A stretch of DNA of 64,000 nt from Butyrivibrio sp. (GTDB lineage Bacteria > Bacillota > Clostridia > Lachnospirales > Lachnospiraceae). The stretch is taken from the NCBI GenBank assembly GCA_015056495.1, contig SVGC01000008.1, forward strand, positions 62,001 to 126,000, read 5' to 3'. The position numbers and the translations under genes were made by a program. Of this stretch, positions 47,145 to 54,652 are shown piece by piece (position 1 is the first letter of the stretch; each line of letters begins with the position of its first letter). The notes below the pieces were generated by a model, which saw only the letters and a list, made by a program, of their open reading frames with translations, was not told the DNA's origin and made no database searches.

Positions 47145-48173
47145 ATGTCTAGAGAAACCTTAACACCAGAGCTGGCTGAGATTATTCGTACAATAAGGCT
47201 GCAAAATAAAATAACATCAAAAGATCTTGCTAATCATATTAACAAAAGTCCTGCATATATTACCAAGATGGAGCGAGGCGATTTCAGTACATTGGACTCA
47301 ACAGAACTGTATTTAGTTCTAAAATATATTACCAAGGAAAAAGATGATGATAAAACGATAAAATACCTATACAAATCACTTGAACATAAATATTCAAATC
47401 GCGAAATAGAGGAACAGCTATGGTTCTATAATTATGACACCACTGTCAGAAATATTATGATTTCATCTGAGTTAATTGACTATATAAACCATTTTCTAGA
47501 GAAAAACGATATTTCTAGAGAACTCTTGAACTATAGAATTAACTCTAATGAAGCTCTCCCACCCGAAGATATTATAGATAACTCCTTGCCTATTAATCGG
47601 TGGTACTGTAAGGATCGTAACGAGTTTAAAACTTTTATAAAAATATATCTTCCCGCTTCACAAATGAACAGTATTCTTGATAAAAATTGCACGTTCACCC
47701 CATACATCTTTGTATACTGCATTTTATTTTATAGCCTAAAAATTAAAGAATACAAAAATCAAAAAGAACTGAGCAGTGAAGAATATCGCATCTTGATAAA
47801 AGAAACAAAAAATATTCTCCATGAGTATAATTTTCTTTCAACTACTACAAGAAATGAATATGCACATAATAATAAAAAAATCAATTCAATAGTAAATAAT
47901 TTTGATAATAATAGTTCTAGTTGTATTAGTAATATTTTAGAAAAATTTACCATAGCATCAAACAAGGATGCTTTAAAAACAGATAATCAGCTCAAATCTT
48001 TTTTGGATAATCTATCTTGGGATTTGGGGTTTATGCTAAAACTAATAAGTTTAAACTTTGGCAGCTTGAAATATACAAGCATTAGCAATCGAAAACGCCT
48101 TATTTGTGAAATTGATTCACTTATTGCAAAATATCAATCATCTGACATATCTGATAATATCGAGGATTATTGA
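47145..48173 (+). CDS. XRE-family helix-turn-helix regulator with helical C-terminal domain
   Basis: The 342-aa product starts with an XRE-type HTH (IIRTIRLQNKITSKDLANHI then SPAYITKMERGD, residues about 12-45). The remaining 290 residues are A+T-rich, Asn/Lys/Ser-rich and helical, with no domain I recognise. It is divergent from the TIR/membrane operon, with AAAGGAGACGCCAT before the ATG. It probably represses that operon and perhaps senses damage or phage through the C-terminal part. Confidence 0.78.
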   Translation: MSRETLTPELAEIIRTIRLQNKITSKDLANHINKSPAYITKMERGDFSTLDSTELYLVLKYITKEKDDDKTIKYLYKSLEHKYSNREIEEQLWFYNYDTTVRNIMISSELIDYINHFLEKNDISRELLNYRINSNEALPPEDIIDNSLPINRWYCKDRNEFKTFIKIYLPASQMNSILDKNCTFTPYIFVYCILFYSLKIKEYKNQKELSSEEYRILIKETKNILHEYNFLSTTTRNEYAHNNKKINSIVNNFDNNSSSCISNILEKFTIASNKDALKTDNQLKSFLDNLSWDLGFMLKLISLNFGSLKYTSISNRKRLICEIDSLIAKYQSSDISDNIEDY

Positions 48174-48316
48174 TTTTGGTATATCCCTTGAAAATACTAT
48201 AATCGTATGTACAAGAGTAGAGTAAAAATAATTTCTTGTACCATTTTCTCAAGAGACAATTGAAGTATAAGTAGAATTCACTTTTTCATTCAACCCAAGA
48301 AATATATTTCTTAACA

Positions 48317-48345
48317 ATCACCTGTCGACACACCAGGTGATCCTT
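48317..48345 (+). terminator. Hairpin downstream of the XRE gene
   Basis: ATCACCTG (48317-48324) pairs with CAGGTGAT (48334-48341) around a nine-base loop, followed by CCTTTT. A probable terminator of the XRE transcript. Confidence 0.6.
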
Positions 48346-48360
48346 TTACATCACACGCAT

Positions 48361-48402
48361 TTGGGGAGTGGTTTCGTCCAACCCCTCCCCAAAACTCTTT
48401 TT
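48361..48402 (+). terminator. Strong Rho-independent terminator
   Basis: TTGGGGAG and GGTT pair with AACC and CTCCCCAA around a six-base loop (one mismatch), followed by AACTCTTTTT. It isolates the kinase gene from upstream transcription. Confidence 0.75.
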
Positions 48403-48426
48403 GCAATTATTCTGCACTGTTCCCAT

Positions 48427-48455
48427 TTGGTGATATCATATTTCTATAGTATTAT
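48427..48455 (+). promoter_or_regulatory. Promoter of the protein-kinase-like gene
   Basis: TTGGTG and TATTAT separated by 17 bases, about 120 bases before the kinase start. Confidence 0.5.
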
Positions 48456-48578
48456 GTATGTATGAAGCTGATAGCTTGATCATATCAAGACAGTGCATTG
48501 ATAATGCTATTGGGATCCTGAAATGACCAAAAAGCATACACTAACGATACAACCGTCAAATAATCGGAGGAATGGTAT

Positions 48579-49943
48579 ATGCCAAATCCAAACTATAAAA
48601 ATATAGATGGAATAATGAAGGTAAAAATAAACAATGACTGGATAGAGCCAAAATTCGACCGTTATGAAGATCTGAAACCAATAGGAGAGCCCGGTGCTAA
48701 TGGTGTAGTAATATGTGGCAAACACAAGGTTCTTAAAAGAACAGAGGCAATTAAAATTTGGCTCCCACGCCAAGTAGGCAATACATCCATGATTAGAAAA
48801 GATCAGTATCTATCTGAAGTCCAGAAAGTTGCAGCGTTAAATGACCCCCATTTTCCAAGTGTACATGATGCTTGGACTGAAAACGGATGCCTATGTTCTT
48901 CAATGGAATTAATAGATGGCTGCACTTATAATGCCTGGCTGAAAAGAAACCTCAATATGCGTAAGAGAATCCACATGCTAACAGAGATTTTTGATGCAAT
49001 AGTTATTTATCAATCAAAAGGGATTATTCATGGTGATGTACATGCTAATAATATAATGATTGATACTGATGAACATGTGCATATTATTGATTTCGGTACT
49101 AGTGTTTTCAGTAGGTATCCTAACCAATCTGTACACAGAGAAAACTTTTTAATGTATGAACTTGTTGAGCAAACAATAGCAAGCGACTTTAATCCAGAAG
49201 CCTTCACCGTTAGGAAATATAATGTAATTCATGGTAATCCTTCACATGAAGATGATATAAAAAATGCGATTCCTCTTTTGTGGGCAAAAACAGTACAGTG
49301 TTATTTAAAATTGATTACCTTATTAAATGATGTCTCGGATATAACTTCCGAACCAGAATTAATATATGAATATTGCAACACTATCGCCAGTGGGCTTTAT
49401 CTCAATATAGATTTTTTTGTTAAACAAGTATTCAAAGAAAAAGAACCATCTACTATTCAATTAACACGATTCGGGAGTTGTCTGTATGAATGCTTTGAAG
49501 ACTATGAGTATGCTGAGTGTCAAGACAGCATCCCCTTGGCCGACAAACTGGAGTTCTTATCACTGTATGTATATTACAATGCCTTGAAATCAGATCTGAA
49601 AGAGGGAACCATAGGCATTGATGAAATCAAGACTGAGCTTATGGAATTAGGCAAAGTATGTAATTATGATAAAGCTGTGCCAAATTTCATTAACAGTAAT
49701 GATTTATTTGCTTTTCATACCTGTCTTATGAGCGACAACAATAATGATTGGCCAACTGTTTATGCTATAGAATGCAGCCTCAGGGAGTCATTATTTAGAG
49801 TATATGAGAAACATTATGAAGATGGGGAATTAATGTATCAGATACAACGCTTTAATCTTAATATTGAGACTTTAAAGCTTAATCCTGTTCTATGTGAAGA
49901 TATTCTTCGTTTATCCTACATTTATGTCGCCAATAATGGCTAA
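48579..49943 (+). CDS. Eukaryote-like protein kinase
   Basis: The 454-aa product has kinase motifs in order: glycine-loop GEPGANGVVICGK (near 38), AIKIW lysine (near 63), the catalytic loop GIIHGDVHANNIMI (near 145, HGD instead of HRD), and IIDFGTSVFS (DFG, near 168). The C-terminal 240 residues are helical and unrecognised. No membrane helix or PASTA repeats, so it is cytoplasmic. It stands alone between terminators and IS debris in the defence region; a phage-sensing kinase role is possible but inferred. GGAGGAATGGTAT precedes the ATG. Confidence 0.75.
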   Translation: MPNPNYKNIDGIMKVKINNDWIEPKFDRYEDLKPIGEPGANGVVICGKHKVLKRTEAIKIWLPRQVGNTSMIRKDQYLSEVQKVAALNDPHFPSVHDAWTENGCLCSSMELIDGCTYNAWLKRNLNMRKRIHMLTEIFDAIVIYQSKGIIHGDVHANNIMIDTDEHVHIIDFGTSVFSRYPNQSVHRENFLMYELVEQTIASDFNPEAFTVRKYNVIHGNPSHEDDIKNAIPLLWAKTVQCYLKLITLLNDVSDITSEPELIYEYCNTIASGLYLNIDFFVKQVFKEKEPSTIQLTRFGSCLYECFEDYEYAECQDSIPLADKLEFLSLYVYYNALKSDLKEGTIGIDEIKTELMELGKVCNYDKAVPNFINSNDLFAFHTCLMSDNNNDWPTVYAIECSLRESLFRVYEKHYEDGELMYQIQRFNLNIETLKLNPVLCEDILRLSYIYVANNG

Positions 49944-49974
49944 TATAGTATATGCTCAGCAATCGGTTGATTTT

Positions 49975-50433
49975 TCAGCCGACACTTTCGTATAAAATAA
50001 AACAATATTTGTACCTTGAAAATATCAAAATCAATTTTTGGAACAAAGAAAGCCTTAGTAGGCTATCCAGGTTCATCAAGATGATCGACAGTACTATTGA
50101 GCTGCGTGTGGTATCCTCACGCTTTGTCATAATCAGCCCCAGTCCGTGACTGCGTTTTGATAATCCAAATTTACGCTCAACTTCGCTTCTGTCTACACTA
50201 TCAATGTACTCTGTACGCTTATCGATGACTGTATCTTTGCCTGGCCTTACAAGAGCTGGTCCAGCAAGCCTTATTCCACGCTCCTTGCAATAAAAAAGAT
50301 TGATTCGGTTTCTGTAAATCTTATCTGCAAGAACTCTTTCGGGATAATGACCATTACGCTTAACATACTTTTCTTTAAACAAGGAAATAACACTTGACTT
50401 ACCTGTTCCAAAATCTGATGTTATTCCAATAAC
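49975..50433 (-). pseudogene. IS5/IS1182-type transposase fragment joined to a P-loop scrap
   Basis: The open 135-codon frame contains GHYPERVLADKIYRNRINLF, CKERGIRLAGPALVRPGKD and VERKFGLSKRSHGLGLI, the C-terminal DDE part of an IS5/IS1182-like transposase. Upstream the frame continues as VIGITSDFGTGKSSVISLF, which looks like a Walker A motif of a YobI/KAP-like NTPase and does not belong to the transposase. Both are cut; the second ends at the transposon boundary at 50434. Confidence 0.65.
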
Positions 50434-50453
50434 TGTTGTAGACCTTTCAAATT
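50434..50453 (+). repeat. TGTTGTAGACCTTTC repeat, copy 3 (transposon left end)
   Basis: It marks the junction with the interrupted IS5/P-loop fragment and shares 20 bases with 38315-38334. The downstream block 50566-50603 is also shared with 22913-22949. Confidence 0.7.
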
Positions 50454-50648
50454 AACATAAATTAGATCAACTTGTTTGTCACGGAACTGCTCTGTATACT
50501 GTCATTAAGACAGCATAGAAAAGGAATGTCCCAGAGCACCCTCCGTGGAAAGTCGTGTACTCCGGGACGTGGTTTTTCAACCATGATCATTATAACAGAG
50601 TACAGACTAACTCACCACAAAGAAAATATTATTAGTTGAGAGCAATAG

Positions 50649-51152
50649 TTCACACCACCGTGCCCTCACTGTGGTGGAGAGCTTAACTACCGCGATTCCA
50701 GAAAAAGGATCCATAAAAAGGAAGGCGGCATAACAGAATGGATCATCATAAGAAGGCTCAAATGCGATGGATGCGGAGCCCTCCATAATGAGATTCCAGA
50801 CTGCAGTGTACCATATAAGCACTATGACTCAGAAGTAATTGCCGGAGTCATAGATGGATATGTCACATCAGATGATGCGGATTCCGAAGATTACCCATGT
50901 GAGGAGACCATGAAAAGGTGGATCCTCTGGTACAAGGAAAACAAAGAACGTGCCGAAGGATATCTTCGTAATACCATATACAGGCTGCTTGATAACAGTG
51001 ATGACTTCCTTAAGTCAGGCATGCCATGCTCAGTGCTATCAAGGATCTTGAAGTCAGGCCTCACTGGCTGGGATATATTCTCCGCGCCATATATAACAGC
51101 GGTGGATATCTGGTCCCGGTCTGGTAAAATTTCTGCACCTACTTTGTTTTGA
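50649..51152 (+). CDS. DUF6431-like zinc-ribbon transposon protein, start not evident
   Basis: The open frame begins after a TAG at 50646 with TPPCPHCGGELNYRDSRKRI, then LKCDGCGALHNEIPDC and VPYKHYDSEVIAGVIDGY. This is a CxxC/CxxC zinc ribbon plus a domain I know as DUF6431, found upstream of DDE/ExeA transposase pairs. The rest is a helical DNA-binding-like region. No ATG, GTG or TTG precedes the zinc ribbon in frame; the first ATG (50910) would remove it. The 5' end is therefore mutated, or an unusual start is used. Confidence 0.7.
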   Translation, partial: FTPPCPHCGGELNYRDSRKRIHKKEGGITEWIIIRRLKCDGCGALHNEIPDCSVPYKHYDSEVIAGVIDGYVTSDDADSEDYPCEETMKRWILWYKENKERAEGYLRNTIYRLLDNSDDFLKSGMPCSVLSRILKSGLTGWDIFSAPYITAVDIWSRSGKISAPTLF

Positions 51153-51200
51153 GTGTCAAAATCAGGTTCCGTATAGTTGCCTTATAGGAGGTAACTAAAG

Positions 51201-52607
51201 ATGAACGATAGCATTGAAACCACCAAATGGCAGGAACGTGAGGCTCTTGAACGTTTCAGACTTATATCACCGCTCTTGGATCCGGAGATGGATAATTCCA
51301 AAAGGATCCAGATGCGCAACAATATCGCGGCACAGAATGAGATTTCAACAAGAACCCTGTACAGGTATGAAAGTTCATTCCGCGATAATGAGTTTGCCGG
51401 ACTTAAGCCCGTCCCGAAATCAGGAGTACATTCACACAAGCTGCCGGAGAACTTTGACAACCTTGTAAAAGAAGCCATACAGTTAAGGCTTGAAGTGCCA
51501 GGTAGATCTGTTGACCAGATCATAACAATCCTTGAACTCGAAGGCAAAGCCCCACTCGGAGTACTGAAAAGATCTACTCTTCAGAGACATATGTACAAAC
51601 AGGGCTTTGGAACAAAACATCTCAAAGTCTATTCCGATGCCAGAGAAAGCTCGTCCAAGAGGTTCTGCAAACCTCACAGGATGATGCTGGTACAGGGAGA
51701 TATTAAGTACGGACCTATACTCACCATAAATGGAAAGAAAGTCCAGACATATCTCTCATCTGCAATAGATGACCATTCCAGGATGATACTGTCCTCTCAG
51801 TTTTATGACAATCAGGAAGAAATCATAGTTGAGGACACATTCAGGAAAGTCATCCTCCGGTACGGAAAGTTTGATGCCTGCTACTTTGATAACGGATCAC
51901 AGTACATTGCCAAACAATTAAAGCTTTCTCTTACCAGACTCGGCATAAGGATAAGACATGCCAGAGTAAGGAGCGGAAAAAGTAAGGGTAAGGTGGAAAA
52001 ATTCCACCAGGTAGTCGATGCTTTCATCCGTGAAGCAAAGCTCAAAGACATCACTTCTGTCGAAGAACTTAACCGCCTCTGGTTCATCTTCCTTGAGGAG
52101 TACTATAACAAAAAGCCTCACGATGGGATAAAGGAATACTACGAGAGTATTGGTGTTACCATCCCTAAAGAAGGGATAACTCCCATCCAGGAGTTCAATC
52201 GTGACAAGAGACCTCTGACCTTTATCAGTGCCGATACAGTAGCTGAAGCATTTCTCTACCATACCACGCGTAACGTAGATAAAGGCGCGTGCATCAGCTT
52301 TAAGGGCAAGAAGTATGAGACCAAACCGGCTCTTATAGGTCAGGTAGTAGAAGTTGCATATGATCCACTGTCTCCGGATATACTCACCATTTCTTATCCA
52401 GGTATTGAGTCCTTTACGGCAAAACCTCTCAAGATTGGTGAATACTGCGATAAGAATGAAACGCTTCCTATCAGCATACAGCAGGCTGCTCCTGAGACAT
52501 CAAGATTCCTTGATGCTCTCGAAAAGAAACATGAGCAGTCAAAGAAGCAGCTTACAGATGCCATTTCTTTCGCATCCTACAGAAAGGAAGGTGGCAGCCA
52601 TGTATGA
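51201..52607 (+). CDS. DDE transposase (Mu/TnsB-like, integrase core)
   Basis: The 468-aa product has N-terminal HTH segments (ISTRTLYRYE; PGRSVDQIITILE), a catalytic core with the first Asp in LVQGDIKYGP (near 166), the second in CYFDNGSQY (near 230) and Glu in KSKGKVEKFHQ (near 266), and a C-terminal beta-barrel (SFKGKKYETKPALIGQVVEV). TAGGAGGTAACTAAAG precedes the ATG. It catalyses DNA strand transfer, assisted by the ATPase gene that overlaps its end by eight bases. It looks intact. Confidence 0.9.
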   Translation: MNDSIETTKWQEREALERFRLISPLLDPEMDNSKRIQMRNNIAAQNEISTRTLYRYESSFRDNEFAGLKPVPKSGVHSHKLPENFDNLVKEAIQLRLEVPGRSVDQIITILELEGKAPLGVLKRSTLQRHMYKQGFGTKHLKVYSDARESSSKRFCKPHRMMLVQGDIKYGPILTINGKKVQTYLSSAIDDHSRMILSSQFYDNQEEIIVEDTFRKVILRYGKFDACYFDNGSQYIAKQLKLSLTRLGIRIRHARVRSGKSKGKVEKFHQVVDAFIREAKLKDITSVEELNRLWFIFLEEYYNKKPHDGIKEYYESIGVTIPKEGITPIQEFNRDKRPLTFISADTVAEAFLYHTTRNVDKGACISFKGKKYETKPALIGQVVEVAYDPLSPDILTISYPGIESFTAKPLKIGEYCDKNETLPISIQQAAPETSRFLDALEKKHEQSKKQLTDAISFASYRKEGGSHV

Positions 52608-53415
52608 GCAGTACTTTGAAATGAAGAACACTCCATTTACAAGAAATGTTCCTTCGGATAAGCTCTATGAATCTGTTGCAATAAGTGAAACTCTTGGAAG
52701 GCTTACTTACGTAGCAGACAGGCAGCTCTTTGCTGTAGTCACTGCTGATGCCGGATGTGGTAAATCAACGCTTATACGGAAGTTTGTAACATCACTTCCA
52801 AAAGATGAGTACATGTTCCTCTATATTTCGGACTCAAAGCTTACTCCGAGATGGTTCTACAAAGGAATGCTTGACCAGCTGGGGATAGAATCCAAGTTTT
52901 ACAGGGGCGATGCCAAGCGTCAGCTCCAAAAGGAAGTTGAGATAATCCGTGGTGTCCAGGGAAAGAAAGTAGTCTGCATCCTTGATGAAGCTCATCTTCT
53001 TGAAAAGGAGACCATTGAAGAATTCAGGTTCCTTTTGAACTATCGCTTTGATTCAATGAGCCCCATGGCACTTGTTCTCGTCGGACAGAGTGAACTTTGG
53101 GATAAGCTTAAGCTCCAGAGATACGCTGCAGTAAGGTACAGGATAGACATAAGCTGCGTTATCCCACATCTTGACAGGGCCGAGACCCAGCATTACATCG
53201 ATTCACATCTTGAGTATGCTGAGGGACGGAAGGACATCTTTACCGATAAAGCGGTAGATGAGATCTATAAAGTCTCAACGGGCATACCAAGACGTATTAA
53301 TCACATCTGTGACGGATGTCTTATGTATGCAAGCCAGCAGAACAAGCGTCTCATTGATGAGCATCAGGTTCAGTTTGTTACTGAACACGAGATGCTGGGA
53401 AGTGAGGTGTCATGA
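52600..53415 (+). CDS. ExeA/TnsC-like transposition ATPase
   Basis: The 271-aa AAA+ product starts MYEQYFEMKNTPFTRNVPS, with Walker A TADAGCGKSTLIRKF (near 50), Walker B KVVCILDEAHLL (near 126) and a sensor region ALVLVGQSELW. The C-terminal VSTGIPRRINHICDGCL is the usual ExeA/MuB-type end. The frame is open far upstream, but ATG 52600 overlaps the transposase end by eight bases and has GGAAGGTGG in front. It probably chooses the target and activates the transposase. Confidence 0.9.
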   Translation: MYEQYFEMKNTPFTRNVPSDKLYESVAISETLGRLTYVADRQLFAVVTADAGCGKSTLIRKFVTSLPKDEYMFLYISDSKLTPRWFYKGMLDQLGIESKFYRGDAKRQLQKEVEIIRGVQGKKVVCILDEAHLLEKETIEEFRFLLNYRFDSMSPMALVLVGQSELWDKLKLQRYAAVRYRIDISCVIPHLDRAETQHYIDSHLEYAEGRKDIFTDKAVDEIYKVSTGIPRRINHICDGCLMYASQQNKRLIDEHQVQFVTEHEMLGSEVS

Positions 53416-53768
53416 TGAGATTTGAATTTCCGGTTGTCACCTATTACGGAGACGAACCTGATGATTTCAACATCACAAGGCACGATGCAGTTCTTATTCC
53501 AGGCGAGATATACCACGAGCCTTATGAGGCACTTCTATACGCATTTGATGACAGATTTGAGCTTATTGTTGATCGCTGCAAAAAGGGAATGTACTTATGT
53601 ATCCCCAATAAAGGATTCGGATGCTACATAGATACTCCGTGGGGATGTGATAACAACCATGTGGTAATACTGGAGGCATCAGATCTTCTGAGCTTTGATG
53701 ATGCAACAGCAATATCATTCGCACTGAATGAACTTTATAAACTTGTCAAGGAACACAAATGTAAATAA
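53412..53768 (+). CDS. Small acidic transposon protein
   Basis: The 118-aa acidic product (FDDRFELIVDRCKKGMYLCI core) starts in an ATGATG overlapping the ATPase stop by four bases. It may be an accessory of the transposition machinery. No named family is recognised. The tight overlap makes it a real gene of the element. Confidence 0.7.
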   Translation: MMRFEFPVVTYYGDEPDDFNITRHDAVLIPGEIYHEPYEALLYAFDDRFELIVDRCKKGMYLCIPNKGFGCYIDTPWGCDNNHVVILEASDLLSFDDATAISFALNELYKLVKEHKCK

Positions 53769-53884
53769 ATCTATACAAAACGATGGTACGGATGGCTCTG
53801 GCCATCCGGAAATCATCAGGAACTGATGACATCAACCTGAGCAGTCTCATGACAGTACATAAGAGCAGCTTGGGGACAAACTAA

Positions 53885-54410
53885 GAGATTAAGAACAACA
53901 TGAGTCGACTAGCAGAATCCCTTCGCTCCACTCTCATTACAAGAGTTTCATAGCTACTACGAATTCTTCCGCACCTGGTCAGCACTTCGCTATTATCGCC
54001 CTCGAATTTGGCATTCTTGTGACTTTCACTTATCATTGCCAACCCGGATTCTCCTGTTCCGTACTAGAGCCTGTATTATGTTCCTGCCGCTTTTACACCG
54101 GTAGCCACCCAGCCAGTAATCAGGTATCCGCTGGGTTTATATCCCGTCTGTGTCAAAAAGCCTACGGTTTCGACTACGCTTATGTATTAACGATGCTTCA
54201 TCAGTCGGTTCACTTTCGTTCAGCTCCATAATACGCATCTGACTACTTTAAGTAGCCTTACTCCTTTACGCTCAGTACCATACTTTTCAGCACAGCACCT
54301 AAAGGTGATTTGAAGTCTATACCTGAATATCGACTTCGAGGGGCCTTCCCTCATCTCCAGTACAGCACCACCGATAATTATTGAATAATATCTCGATGTT
54401 CAGGACACAC
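53885..54410 (-). mobile_element. Group II intron, 5' fragment without reverse transcriptase
   Basis: On the minus strand the sequence starts GTGTGTCC (GUGYG consensus) at 54410 and contains intron-like ribozyme segments: GAACGAAAGTGAACCGAC, AAACCGTAGGC, GCGGCAGGAACATAATACAG and GTACGGAACAGGAGAATCC, then GACCAGGTGCGGAAGAATTC. These resemble domains I-III as found before the intron-encoded protein of clostridial group II introns. After about 525 bases the sequence ends without any reverse transcriptase frame or domain V/VI. Truncated and inactive. Confidence 0.6.
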
Positions 54411-54473
54411 TTTAGCGCTTACCATAAAAATAGCTCTCCAGCAGTTAAGCCAGAGCGCCTTTATCCATAATTC

Positions 54474-54629
54474 TTATATAACCTTGAACATTTTCTGGGA
54501 AACAGGTTTTTCATTCTTCTTTTCGATTTCTTCCTGTGCTTTTCTGAATTCCTCCATGTGCTTAAGTTCTTCCTCCGCATCATCTAAGCAAACATGAGTA
54601 TACACATTCATCGTAACGCTTATGTCTAT
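54474..54629 (-). pseudogene. Tyrosine recombinase, C-terminal fragment
   Basis: The minus-strand frame reads IDISVTMNVYTHVCLDDAEE, then ELKHMEEFRKAQEEIEKKNE and KPVSQKMFKVI with a stop. The MNVYTHV segment holds the catalytic tyrosine, and the tail is typical of phage-type integrases of Lachnospiraceae. Everything before IDISVT is missing and replaced by the IetAS module. The other fragment is at 60816-60905. Confidence 0.75.
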
Positions 54630-54652
54630 TGTCCCCAAACACGATGCTCTCC

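Larger units (their letters stand above)
50434..53884 (+). mobile_element. TnsB/TnsC-like transposon with DUF6431 protein
   Basis: The element begins at TGTTGTAGACCTTTC (5'-TG end, as in Mu/Tn7-like elements), exactly where the fragment before it is interrupted. It carries, all on the plus strand, a DUF6431-like protein, a DDE transposase, an ExeA/TnsC-like ATPase and a small acidic protein with tight overlaps. A hairpin-prone stretch GATGGCTCTGGCCATCC follows the last gene. The right end cannot be fixed; it lies before the group II intron fragment. Confidence 0.75.

Noticed and set aside
54019..54231. 70-codon plus-strand frame in the gap after the transposon
   Set aside because: It lies antisense to the group II intron-like RNA and is better explained as structured noncoding sequence.
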